From Datnioides undecimradiatus (taxonomy: Eukaryota > Chordata > Actinopteri > Lobotiformes > Datnioididae), in assembly GCA_008933995.1 (NCBI GenBank), contig WARS01001853.1, forward strand, positions 1,137,001-1,201,000: a stretch of DNA of 64,000 bases, written 5' to 3'. Under the pieces are notes generated by a model. It saw only the letters and a program-made list of their open reading frames with translations. It was not told the origin of the DNA and made no database searches. The first letter of the stretch is position 1; every line of letters begins with the position of its first letter. The position numbers were made by a program, and so were the translations under genes. Below, one piece after another: positions 23,301-34,388 of this stretch.

Positions 23301-26300
23301 TTAGCACTGACTCTTTCAAAAACAAACTACAGCCATTTTGAAACCAAACTTGCTGATGCTAACATGCTAACACACACGGCGCCAGATCAACCACAACTGA
23401 ACCCTTCGTCTGGATCGGTGGTTGAAAAACAATTAATTAGCTGAAGGTAGAAAACATTTCATTAGAGAAGAAGAGGTCTGGACTGATGGTAGGTGACAGT
23501 TTGAGAGGATCACAGTATCCATCACGTCTCCTCCTCTACTCTGCTTTGTTATTCAGTGCTGCAGGCGAGCTGGCTTTTAGTGCTTCTTTGTTAGAAAGCC
23601 ACTGTGTTGCCAAGCGTCTGCTCTGCTGGAGTGTCCTTGAGCAAGACGTTAAATCCCTGTCAGATCCGGCAGCTCTGCAGTCAAGCAGGGCAGCAGAGAA
23701 ACAGTATACATCAATACAGTATCACAGCCTTTTCATGAGACGTGTCCTGCGGATGGAGTTTAAACTCTGAAAGATGTGATAGAGGGAGCAGGAGATGAAT
23801 GGATGCTCTCTGGCCTCATTTTAAAAACGTCAAATCCACTTATTAACCAAAGACATGGAGAGATTTGTGCAGAAGGAGGTCAGACAAACCAATCAGACGT
23901 CTGAAAGACAGCAAGTATGCAAGGATTGATCAATTTGCACAAAGTCCATGCTGATAACGCGGCAAAAAGAGGGAAAAGCGGCGGCGACTCTGCAGCCTCA
24001 GCAGCCTCAGCAGCTACAGAGCTGCTTGATGCCGTCAGGGTTTGAGGTTTGTCTCCCAGAGGGCTGCATAAGCCAGAAATACAGGAGGCGAGCTGCAGAT
24101 CTGTCAAAGCAACTGTGTTTATCTGACGCCGTGTGCGCCCAGCAACACCAGGCAGCAATTACAGGCAGAGGGATGTCAGAGGAAACTTAATGCATCACAA
24201 AATATCTTAAATTCTGCCGCTCTGGCACAATTAGAGGTCGTTTCCATGCAGTTTAATGTGTCAATGAATCTAATTAGAGCAACATCCGAGCGAGGGATCT
24301 AAAGTCCTCCCTCAGGCCTCGGCCGTGCATCGACACCGTGACGTCAAGTCTGATATTTTTAATAAAGAAAGCTACAAGTTGCTGCATCGGGGCTCAAAAA
24401 GCAGGGCTGATAGGAATTGCTAATTAACGTCCCCAGAGCGTCCGCCGCACATCAGCACACGGCATGAATAAAGACCAACCTTGTGTGACTTTTAAAATGA
24501 GACGTGTGCAGGTTCTCAGAGGGACGCCGGCGTCTCAGGTGAGAGGGGAGATAACCTTTACCGACTGTCTACAGACGCAGGCGGCTCGTCTCCAATCTGA
24601 CCTGAATAAGCCGTAATAAAGAGCGGGTTACAGCGATGCTGCTCCGTCTTTTATTAAGGTGTAATATCACGGGTTTGACCTCCGGAGGTTTGTAGAAACA
24701 GATTCATTTTCCTGAACGTTATGAAGTGTTTGGCACAGCGACGGCCCCCAGCTGTCCACAGATTCCTCAGTTCAACACAAAACACTGATCCAGCTCAAAG
24801 ATAATCGGCACCGGCTTATCTGAAAAGCCTCTTTATACAACTGTCATCAATAAATCTTGGCCCAGAGGCAAAGAGAGGAAACATCTGAGAAGCTGAAACC
24901 AGAGAAGGTCTGATGTTTTTCCTCAGTAAATCTCTAAAAGACGATCAACATCTTTATAGGTTTAATTTATCTGATCTAATCATCTGATCAAGTGATCAGT
25001 GAATCCTTTCAGCAGCCAACCAATCAGTGGAAATGACTCACAGATGTTGTGAGGTTGGTGTGAAAACGAGCAGATTAAAGGGAGAAGACGCTGAATCAAC
25101 CGAAGTGGACCCTGTTTGGATGAGCTGTACCTCACGGGCTAACGTTCAGGGTGCAGGTGTGAGGCGGCAAGAGGTTTTAGGTCTGTCAGTTGATCAATGA
25201 TGAGTTTTAGGTGTAGCGTGATCAAACCAATCAGAGTGTAGTTGTGCAGCTGCTGCATTGCTTCAGATGTCTGACAGGTTTGTGGTGAACGCAGCCACAT
25301 TTAACTGAACAATGCAGGAAACGCTGCAGCTTCGACTTTAAATTAGGTCGATGCACCTGAACACACCTCAGCCTGCACACTGATGGGCGCACAGAGGCGT
25401 GCAGGTACGTTTACAGTGTGCACAGTGTGGACGAAAGGATGAAAGCGAACGATCCAGCCATGCTGCAGACTCTGTGACGCTGCATTTCAAGCTAAATGCT
25501 AACATCAAAATGCTACCCTGCACAGGTTTAGCAGCGTTATGTTCGTGTGTTAGCATGAAAGACAAAGCTCTGAACATCTGTTATAGCTGCACTTCAATGC
25601 TAATTAGCTTAATTAATTAGCCTGTATTTTCAGGTACAGCTGTGTGTGTCATGTTTTGATGTGTGGTGGACCTGTAACTGAGCCGTGGTGTAGATGCTTG
25701 TTGTACTGAACCTCAGTCAGCTTTGGTTTAAGATGCACAATAAGCATTTACACTCATTATAACATCGGTAAACCTAAGACCTTGTTCCAAACACTTACTC
25801 GTCTTTAAATTGAGCAAATAACCTGAATTAATTATAAATGGTGTTTAGTTTTTGCCTTCGGTCCATGTTCCTGAACTACCTGGACCCTGATCGCCTCTGC
25901 TGTCTGTCTGCAGGAGGAGGAGGAGCGTGGGAAGCGCCAGGTCCTGGTCCTTGGTCTGGACGGCGCCGGGAAGAGCAGCATGTTGCAGGGTTTGACCCCC
26001 GGGGGGTCGGTAGCTAAGAGGGGCTGCTGCCGGCCCACCCGGGGCTTCAACTTCATGAGCCTCAACGCCCCCGCCTGCCAGCTCGACTTCCTGGAGAGTA
26101 AGACTCCTTCTATTCCTGAAAATCAAACAAAGCTGTGCGTGTGTGTGCGTGTGTGTGCATGTGTGCTTGTCTGTGTATGTGTGTGTATGTGTGTGTGTGG
26201 AGTCTAGGCAGTTATGCTTTATCAAACAGCATGCAGTGGAGAACTGAGAAGTGCAGTTCACCATTTGTGTCCTTAAACTCAGACTGCACTGAACGTCTCC

Positions 26301-29300
26301 TCAGAGGTGCCTGGAAAACTTTGGAAAACCTGCAGCGGCCGGGAGTCTGAGTCATGATATGAGCAGTTAGCATGCTAACATTAGCATTTGAACCTACTCA
26401 CAGTCACCACAATGCGCTAACACATAGAATGCATTAAGCATGTTAGCGATTTAGCTTGCAATGATATGTTTTGCATAGCAACATGATGCTAACATCAAGT
26501 CAGCACTTGTCGGGGGTCATTCCTACATTCTCTGAATGTGCTGCTGAGCGTCAGTGGAGAGTCTGGACTCTGGTTGGTTGTTCAGCTCAGCAGTTCTTGA
26601 GCTTCTCACTATAGTTTTCATGATTTTAGACCAAACGCTGTCAACCCGGCACAGTTTCCACCTTCATACTCGATACAATTTCAATAAGAAGGAGCAATAT
26701 TACAAAACTGGCTGCAGGGACCTGCAGGCTGCATTCTGCAGCAGGATCAATAGATTTTTTGCACATTTTGTTAAATACAGGCACAACATAACCAGGAATG
26801 TGCTCTAAAAGGGTTAAAAAGGCATTTTTCACTTCATCATCAACCTGTTACCTTAGAAACTGTGACTGCGACCTCGTCAGAAACCAAATCATACAGGTGC
26901 AAAACGCAGAGGCGGCTGGTTACATTTCAGTTGTGTTTACAGACAAATAAACAAATCCTGCTAATTAGCATTCCCCTGAAAGCCCCGGCGCCGCTCTAAA
27001 AATAACCCGAGCGACTGTTCATCCAGTCCGCTCCAAGTGTGGGATGCTCAGCTGCCGTCGGCCTCAGCGTGAGTTTCTGCGGATGTGTTTCGGAGGAACG
27101 TGTCACGCTCGGCGGCTGATTTATTCCTGATCTGAACACAGAGGTCGGCGGGCGCCTGCGATCCTCTTCTCATCTCTGAGAGTACGAGGAGCACACGTCG
27201 CTGCCCACAGAGTCAGAGCGCTTCAGCGGTAAATGTTGGAGTCTTTGTGTCGGTGACGTTGACGCAGAGGCATGTTGACAGCTCTGCACTGCACAGGGAC
27301 GACGGACTCTCTCCACGGAGTCCGCCGAGGGAAACCAAGCCGAAGGAGTTTGAATGAAAAGCTGCAGATCAGACCAGTCAGAGAAGCAGTTTGAGGAATC
27401 TGAGCAGCCGAGTGTCGAGTTTGTGCTAAAGGGAAGTGAAAACAGCATCGGGAGAACGTCCTGACAATTCAAACACTTTAGTGTTGGAACAGTTTGTTCT
27501 AGTCTTTCCTCTTATTATGAGGAACTCAGGCTGCAGATACAGCTCTTCAATCTGCCCACAAGTAACTCGACTTTATGATTACATACAGAACAAAGAGTTT
27601 TATGTGCAGGTGATACACCAAACATCTGTGCAGAGCAGGTGCATCAAAACACCACATCTAACAAGCGCCAGATGGCAAAATATAAAGAGCGAGGAAGTTC
27701 ACGACAACCAGGACTTCACCGAACTGTCCATTAGTGAAACATAAAAAGTAATTTCCTGCCAAAGCTGCAGTCAGCAGTGTGGGATGCTGGGAGTTGTTGT
27801 CTTCCTGTCAGCTGGGATTCCTTCAGTGTTGATGGTTCAGGAGGTTTTTACTGGGAGCTGAATTCTCCACAGAGGTCTCCTCCTCTCCAAAACAAACAGA
27901 GCCGCTGATTCAAACCCAGAGAAACACTGAATAAAGCAGTTCCACCTTAAAAACCACTGTTTCTCCCACGCTGTCGGCCGCACACGGGACGTCCTGGAGG
28001 GGCGGCGAGCCGAGCTGCTGCTAACGTTTGCTCAGCTTGTTTCTCTGATAACTTCAGATCCAGACGTCCGACGACTGAAATCCTTCATCTGCTTCAGATA
28101 CAGAGTTAAAAACAAGCAGCGGCTGAAAAGAGGAGCACAGAAATGTGTCTTACAGCTGATCCAGAGTCAGTTTATCAAGCTGCTGACACACAGAAATGTG
28201 TCTTACAGCTGATCCAGAGTCAGTTTATCAAGCTGCTGCTGACACACAGACACAGCACTGACACATGCACACGGTCTGTTTAAAACCAGATTTACTCTGT
28301 TTTTATGTTTAAGTCGTGCAGAGTGATGGAGGCCTGGACGCTGAGATCATGTGTTGGTTTTCAGCATTTTCAGGGTTTAAAGTTAAACTCAGCTGCAGTA
28401 AAATCAGTTCGCTCGACGCCTCTGCAGCAGCTCAGAGAGCGAAGCCACAGCCACCGTTTAGCATCAATACATTCACACTTACACACCATTCACGCCCATG
28501 TGACTCAGCCGTGTGTGCACATGTGGGCGTGGATCTGATGAGGTGGCCTGTAGAGCAGCGTGACGAGCCCACTGTCTTGCTGGGACTGTAAAACACCAGC
28601 TGCCCATGGCGCCGTGCGTCACGGCCGCCGGCTGCTCCGCCATCAGGTAGACAGGTATTTATTGCTGCCACATCACTTCAGCTGAGGCGACATCACTGCC
28701 CAGTTTCCTAGCAACATTCTCCGTGAGGTCCAGCACTAATGAATTCCTGCTGCGCCGCGCTGGATTCAGAGGCGGCGACGACCTGAAGTCATACCCGCCA
28801 GCGTGTGAGCAGTCATCCGTTTGGCCACTGAGCCCCGCTGGTCATTACAGCCGCAGGTCAGCTTGTCTGCACAGCGGGATTGTGGGAAGTTGAAGCGTTT
28901 GCTGTGAAACTTTCTCCACTGCTGAAGCTGCTGACAAACGAGTCCTGCTGCTGTTTGTGTGGCACAAACTGCAGAGCTGCAGACGGGAATCGCTTCTTAG
29001 ATCCTGTCACACCTGTTCTGTTCGATCAGAACCAAAGTCCCAGGTGTGAGACCTCCAGACCGAAGAGCCAAACCCTCACCTGAGTCAAACTGACCAATGA
29101 AACGCTTCTCAGAGCAATTACAGGAAGTTCTCAGTCACACACCTTTCCTACACACTGCCACTCTCACTCCTGGTCTCCCAAAGACACAATCCCCGTTTTC
29201 ACACCCAGCGACCAGGTGGGTGGGTGTAATTAACCAATACAGAAGGTGAACAGTGACCTGGGCAGGTGTGTTCATGTTAAATTCATTTTGTGCACTGACC

Positions 29301-32300
29301 AATAAAAAACCTCATGCAGAGTCGATGCTGAGGGTCCACCAGCTGACGGCAGAGCACCTGCAGCTGCAGACACACCTGGCTTTGAAAGTGAGAAGCCGCT
29401 CTGATTGGTTTAAGTCAGGTTAATGCACAAACTCCACCTGAAGACTAAATACCACCTATTTGCACCTTTGCACCCAGATTGCGCTGTTTAACGCACCTTA
29501 AACACACCTGCACCGTGAACTTTGAACCAGGTGCTGCAGAGTTGGAGCGTTCAGTCGGTCTCATGACTTCATGAAGAGCCAATCGGATATAAACACTAAT
29601 ATTCAGACACAAATGGAAACATGCTGACGTCAGATTCGCAATTGGCTGATTAGAAACCAATCAATAAGGAGATTCAGCTCTCGGAGGTGATGACATCAGA
29701 GTGCAGGTATGTCGTTATATTGTCTGCAACATAACAAAACACGTGGACCTTGGCCTCGACTTGCAGGTGTGAAAAGGCTCAAACTCTATGATGCTGTTTT
29801 CTCCCCAAACAATCAACCAATCAGTGATCAGCCGGTCATGTGACTCAGTCAGACATCAGTCCACAGAGCAGGATGATCTTTGTAAACAAGCTGCAGGGAC
29901 CTGAGATCACAACGACCGAGGGAATCCACCTCTGCAGAGATGCAGAATAAAATCCTGTGATTAATGAAACGAGAAACCTCGAATTCCTCCAAAAAAGAAA
30001 ACCAGAGAGGTGAAAAGAGAAAAGCTGACGTCTGCAGGCAACAAGACACAGGATGAATCCGACCAGCGGGGAAATGAAATATATATAAATATAAATACTG
30101 CTTAAGTGTCTTCGCTCCATTTCATCCCTCAGTGAAACCAGATTAATGACTTCAGTCGGTGTGTCGCACGTCTGAAATGGATCTGAGGCCAATTTGTTGA
30201 TTCAACAGGCTGATTTCTTCCAAAACCACCTGCTTTCACTGTAACAGCTGAACCGACGCCCTGTAGCTCCTCCTGTGGATCAGTAAAAGGACTGTTGAGC
30301 TGTGAATGAACTGAGCGCTGCTGCATCACGGCTCCTCCAGCAGTCAGACACAGGCCAATAAGACTCAGATCATCAAGTTTTCACTGAATATGACGACGCA
30401 TTAGAGACTCCTCTGTGTCAGCACGTAGTTCGACAAGATTCAGGCAAGTTTACAGAGTTTTTCAAGAGTCGTACTTCATTTCGAGACTGACTTCAGAGGG
30501 AAGAACTCACCAGTTATCACCGAAACACGTCGGCTGATGCAGCGGATGTTTGATCTGCAGTGAGACAGAGCTTCTCTCTGTGACTCTGCAAAGGTCAGAA
30601 GCTGCTTTCTGAAACACATCACTGTATTAAAGCAGAGACTCAGCTTCAATGCTCTGCAGAGACTCTGGAGTCACAGCAACACATCACTGTATTAAAGCAG
30701 AGACTCAGCTTCAGTGCTCTTTAATGTATGACCTGAAGCATGTTGCTGCTTTACAGAACAGGAAACACTGTTGAGACGTCAGGAACACATACGCAGACGC
30801 CACGATCGAGTCAAACCACGTTTTATAAAACTGTTTTGTTTTCTGGCTGCAGTTGGTGGAGGGGAGGACCTGCGTAGGTACTGGTCCGACTACCTGAGAC
30901 GGACTCACGTTCTGGTGTACGTGGTGGACTCCTCAGACCGGAGCCGCTTCCCGTTGGCAAAGGCTGAACTGCACCGCCTGCTGAGGGTGGAGCCCCAGCT
31001 GCCGGTGGTCATCCTGGGGAACAAGCAGGTAATCAATGACTTTAAAAACCTTTAGTTGTGTTTTACACCTGTAGACAAACTCTTCTTGGTCTTGCAGGCA
31101 GCCAATGACCTCATTCAGACAAGTTTCCAGAGTTTCCAGATTGATTTTTATACTGATTTCTGAGCTGATCAGTGTGTGTTCTGATCAGTGTGTGTTCTGA
31201 TCAATGTGTCAGCTGATCAGTGTGTCAGCTGATCACTGTGTGTTCTGATCACTGTGTGTTCTGATCAGTGTGTGTTCTGATCAGTGTGTGTTCTGATCAC
31301 TGTGTCAGCTGATCAGTGTGTGTTCTGATCAGTGTGTGTTCTGATCAGTGTGTGTCACCACAGCACTGTGTCTGTTCCTGGATGCAACACTGACTCTCTG
31401 AGGGCCTTGTTCTTCGTGCAGCAGCTCCTGCTCCTGAGTGCTGGCTGATAACACCGACCGGCAGCTCCAGACGTTTGCATCCAGAAATCTAAAAAGACAC
31501 AGTGTGCGTTAAAATCACACAGCACTGAAAACAGAAAAGTAAACTTGTTGAATCAGTTCTTCTTCAAACTCACCGACCGAAGTCTAACAGCTGAAAAATA
31601 ATGTTTGAAGTGAACGAGCGCGCAGGAGCGAGCGGGTCCTCGCTGCTCCGTCTTCATTTATCCGACCGCGATGATCCGTCAGACTCCTGAAATAAACATT
31701 TCTACATTTCCTCCTCGGCTCGTTCGTCTTCACTCTGCGCGGCACTCGTGAAATAATACATGACCCTCGGAGGGAAGAGGGAGCATTTGTCACGTCGGCT
31801 GTCGGAGCGCTGCAGCTTTTATCCTGTTAGAAACAGAAGAACCTGAGATGAGACTGAGCTCAGCTGAAAGCCAGGACGTTCTGTTCTGCACATCGAACAA
31901 ACGAGGATGGATATTTAAAACTTCAAACAGAATAACAGACACACTTCTGCAGAAACCAGAGCCTGGTGTGAAACTGGCTGAAACAGGTGAACTTTGAAGT
32001 TGTTCATCAAAATGTTCACAATTAATGCAGTAATCCACGGCAGGCGTCTCCACGGGCACCTGCAGGACGAGTACATGAATAAGTCATTACACGAGTTAAA
32101 GTTAGTCACATACCGAATGTTCTTCGTCTGTATCTGATGGAGTTTTGATAAATGAGTTTTAATGTTTGTGCAGAGTTTGAAACTTCACATCTGCAGGAAG
32201 TGGGAAGTTTCTCCGAACTCAGTGGAAAAACGGATTTTATTGCAGTTTCTAACCAGTTTGGAGTCGATCGTGGTTCAATTAGCAACAAAGTGTCACATGG

Positions 32301-34388
32301 AAACTTGGAGCCTTCAGCACAAACACTGAGAGCGTACAGTGAAGGAGGAGACGTCTTGTGTCCAACACTCAGCTCATTTCTAAATAAGATTGATTGATTC
32401 TGCAATTTTCATCGAGGCTGAAGGAGCTGATGTGTTTCTGAGGATTTTAATATTGAAATTAAACTTAAAATCTGGAGGTTGTGCAAATGACCTTATTAGT
32501 GTTTTACTAGACTCATATTTCATTATTGTATGTACTGTTGTATGTTGTTATGCAGCTGGTTGTTTGTGTAAGCATGCAACTGAAGAACAGCAGTGACTGG
32601 CTCTACAGTGACTGTAAATGGAAGCTGTATATTGATTATTGATCAGCATGGAACAAACAAACCAATCGAGTCTGTTTTGTGTGGAGCCAGATTCACACAA
32701 ACGAAGAGAAGATTCATCAGGAAACAACAAAACTTTGGCATCTGCTGGAAACATCTGTGCATGAATAAATCATGTCGGGTTGTTTCTCGAAGCAGACCGC
32801 AGGTTTGGGGCGTGGGAAGTGTTTTCACCTCCCACAGACGCTCAAACTGCAGTTTTCACGGCCATATTGTGTTTGTTTACTGAACAAATACACAACCGAC
32901 GCAAATAAAAGAAGCCGTGCTGTTCGTCCACTGAGATGAATGGAAGTAAATGGTGGCGAACCACCTTCTGCAGTCTTCCAATGGGTGGTTTTCAACTCTA
33001 AACTTCTCTCTTTGTCTTTTTGGGAGATTAAACCTTTAAAGATGAAGAAAACCTCCAAAGACGACGGCACGAACCTTTGTCGTGCTGCGCACATGACGCA
33101 GGTGAAGCAGCAGAAATAAAGTCCTCGGTGGGAGGAACTCTTTGTGACAGCGATACCAATTCTCGCCCACCGCTGCTTTTGTTCTCTGCCTCGGCACTCG
33201 CTCAGTTTAAACGGCACAAAAGGATGTTTCCAGCAGAACCTGGAACGTGGCGCTGCAGAGGAACGAGGCGGACGTCGACAGACTCCAGCCCGGGCTGAAT
33301 GCTTTGTGTAGGAGGGCGCCGTTAAATTCAACCGCTGTGCACGAGTTTGGATCAAAACGCAGCCAACCAACATTTTCAGAGTGTGACATGTGCTTATTTG
33401 TAACGACACACTGAGAAGTTTTATCCAAGACAGTGGAGACTCTACTCTCTCCTGGGAAGTCAAGTCTTTCAGGATGAATTAAAAAGGTAAAGGCTGCAGC
33501 TGTTAGACCGGCGTCCTGAGGTCGGAGCAGGATTCATGTCAATTCACAAATGTTGACTTCAGTGGTAGCTCAGTTTGTGTCCCCGACATGTTCAGCTTCA
33601 TTTAACCAAAACATCAACATTTAGTTGCTTTCTACTGTCTGCTTCATCAACCAGGGTGATTTTTAAACATCTTTTGCTCAAAATATTGAGATTAATGTGA
33701 GAAAATACTCGTGGGACAAACACAAAAGTCATTTAAACCCAAATCATTGACTGACGCCTGTTGTTTACAAGCTGCCAACAGCCCGAAAAACATCCGATTG
33801 GACCAAAAGTCGAAACCGTCATTCTGTAAAACGAACGCCTGCTGCTGCTGCAGGCCCGTTGTTCTGACAATACACGATCTTCCTCCAGTTTCAATCGTCC
33901 ATATCTCAGTACATTCGAGCAGGAAGCAGGAAATTAAGGTGACCATCGTCATTTGCTGTCGTGGAAACATTATTGTGAAACAGTCTAGTGACGCCTGGGA
34001 AGATACAAATCATAGAGTTGGACAAAGTAGCTCTGCTATGAGTTTTTGCACCGTTTGTATTTTTAGTCAGAACAGACGCATCCTGTCGCAGCTACAAGTG
34101 ACGTAAACGCATCATAAATGAAAGAGAACCAACAGCTTCGGGTCTACTCTGGCACAGTTTATGTTCGTCCGGTCGTGTATTGTTCTGAATTTCTTCTTCT
34201 TTCGCTCCCTGCAGGATAAACCCAACGCTGTGAACGTGTCCGAGCTGCATGAAGCCTTGTCTCTGGGCTCCGTGACTGAGGACAGGAAGTTGTTCCTCTT
34301 GGCTGCCCAGCTGGGCTCTGATGGGGCCCTGAGGAACTCCCACCAAGGCCTGGACACCTTCCAGGACCTCCTGCTCCAGCTCGTCTGA
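20217..34388 (+). CDS. arl10: arl10, ARF-like GTPase 10, complete (4 exons, 223 residues)
   Basis: ARL10 is a poorly studied member of the ARF-like small GTPases. Exons are 20217-20354, 25914-26097, 30853-31028 and 34215-34388, all introns GT-AG, phases 0, 1 and 0. Residues 7-30 form a hydrophobic N-terminal segment (ISIALTAAVAALGSALFIAL), so a membrane anchor replaces the usual myristoylated helix. The G1 P-loop GLDGAGKSS is at about residues 60-68. The G3 box, WDxGGQ in active ARFs, is LEIGGG here, so the catalytic Gln is missing; human ARL10 has LEIGGS. G4 is NKQD, split across exons 3 and 4. Human ARL10 has 244 residues. NOP16 follows in convergent orientation, as expected next to ARL10 on human 5q35. 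The assignment is firm. Whether it hydrolyses GTP is doubtful given G3. Confidence 0.93.
20575..21470 (+). repeat. GAT/GAA-rich imperfect trinucleotide tract
   Basis: About 900 bp of degenerate GATGATGAAGATG-type sequence, strongly purine-rich on the plus strand. The plus strand is the coding strand of arl10. Minus-strand open frames rich in Ile, His, Ser and Leu (20714-20983, 21110-21334) are composition artefacts. Confidence 0.85.
21480..21700 (+). repeat. Imperfect GATGAAGGATCCT-like tandem repeat
   Basis: Repeated short motifs (ctgatgaaggctcc, ttgatgaaggatc, cctaatgaagg) over about 220 bp directly after the GAT-rich tract. It is probably a diverged extension of the same simple-sequence expansion. 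Confidence 0.6.
23560..23700 (+). repeat. Decayed SINE-like fragment
   Basis: The phrase gtgtccttgagcaagacgtt resembles the (T)GTCCTTGAGCAAGACACTTAACCCC motif of a tRNA-derived teleost SINE family, recalled from memory. The flanks are too diverged to define ends. A second possible trace (gcccttgagcaaagcg) is near 50603. Confidence 0.35.
25914..26097 (+). CDS. arl10: arl10 exon 2 (P-loop)
   Basis: Acceptor CTGCAG and donor GTAAG, 184 bases. It encodes EEEERGKRQVLVLGLDGAGK and SSMLQGL, with the nucleotide-binding P-loop, then the switch I region PTRGFNFMSL and QLDFLE. The acidic EEEE stretch before the G domain matches the acidic linker of human ARL10. Confidence 0.93.
26136..26200 (+). repeat. 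(GT)n-rich microsatellite
   Basis: Interrupted GTGTGTGC/GTGTAT run just downstream of the arl10 exon 2 donor. Confidence 0.85.
28139..28250. repeat. 53-bp tandem duplication
   Basis: The block starting aaatgtgtcttacagctgat at 28141 is repeated at 28194 almost perfectly; the second copy carries an additional ctg. Perfect preservation suggests a recent event. Confidence 0.9.
30555..30725 (-). mobile_element. 65-bp-minisatellite element, short copy (arl10 intron 2)
   Basis: Starts with the flank ctgcagtgagacagagcttc, then ctctgcaaaggtcagaagct, then about two minisatellite units. The same flank sequences are seen at 4.8, 10.6 and 62.7 kb, so this is a copy of a dispersed element, reversed relative to the 4.8- and 62.3-kb copies. 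Confidence 0.75.
30853..31028 (+). CDS. arl10: arl10 exon 3 (degenerate G3, core strands)
   Basis: Acceptor GGCTGCAG and donor GTAATC, 176 bases. It encodes IGGGEDLRRYWSDYLRRTHV, LVYVVDSSDRSRFPLAKAEL and PVVILGNKQ. The family pattern VxVVDSxDRxRxxxAxxEL is clear. Confidence 0.93.
31166..31357. repeat. 16-bp tandem array (TGATCAGTGTGTGTTC), about 12 copies
   Basis: Twelve 16-bp units fit the interval. Two unit types are interspersed, one ending GTGTTC and one ending GTCAGC, with some units having TGATCACTG. Each unit contains a TGATCA palindrome. Confidence 0.9.
31384..31432 (-). pseudogene. Diverged copy of wwc1 exon 5 and donor flank
   Basis: Aligns with 2841-2896: gcaacact-actct-tgaggg is shared, then eight bases are missing here, then ccttgttctt-gt-cagcagctcctgct is shared, with about four mismatches in roughly 48 aligned bases. 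The similarity crosses the exon-intron boundary, so the source was genomic DNA, not spliced mRNA. The eight-base loss breaks the reading frame. No other wwc1 exon is convincingly present nearby. Confidence 0.6.
34215..34388 (+). CDS. arl10: arl10 exon 4 (end of G domain, stop)
   Basis: Acceptor CCCTGCAG. The exon starts with the Asp of NKQD and encodes DKPNAVNVSELHEALSLGSV, then RKLFLLAAQ and a C-terminal helix DLLLQLV, and stops with TGA at 34386-34388. The position of the usual G5 SAK/CAT box is LAAQ, as in other ARL10 proteins (human LAAS). Confidence 0.92.
   Translation, partial: DKPNAVNVSELHEALSLGSVTEDRKLFLLAAQLGSDGALRNSHQGLDTFQDLLLQLV

Larger units (their letters stand above)
20355..25913 (+). 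other. arl10: arl10 intron 1
   Basis: A 5.6-kb intron. It begins with a (CAATCAATCCGC)n-type run at 20381-20432, then a ~900-bp GAT-rich tract (20.58-21.47 kb), an imperfect GATGAAGGATCCT-like repeat (21.48-21.70 kb), a (GGT)n run at 21895-21920 and a SINE-like motif near 23.63 kb. No coding exon was recognised. Confidence 0.85.
26098..30852 (+). other. arl10: arl10 intron 2
   Basis: A 4.8-kb intron. It starts with a (GT)n-rich run (26136-26200) and holds a TTAGCATGCTAAC-type repeat (about 26.36-26.49 kb), a 53-bp tandem duplication (28.14-28.25 kb) and a copy of the minisatellite element (30.56-30.72 kb) about 130 bp before exon 3. No extra exon was recognised. Confidence 0.85.
31029..34214 (+). 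other. arl10: arl10 intron 3
   Basis: A 3.2-kb intron. It contains a 16-bp tandem array (31166-31357), the wwc1 exon 5 look-alike (31384-31432), a CpG-rich stretch near 31.6-31.8 kb and the longest open frame of the window (32825-33463, minus, 212 codons, no recognised domain, probably chance or repeat-derived). Confidence 0.85.
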
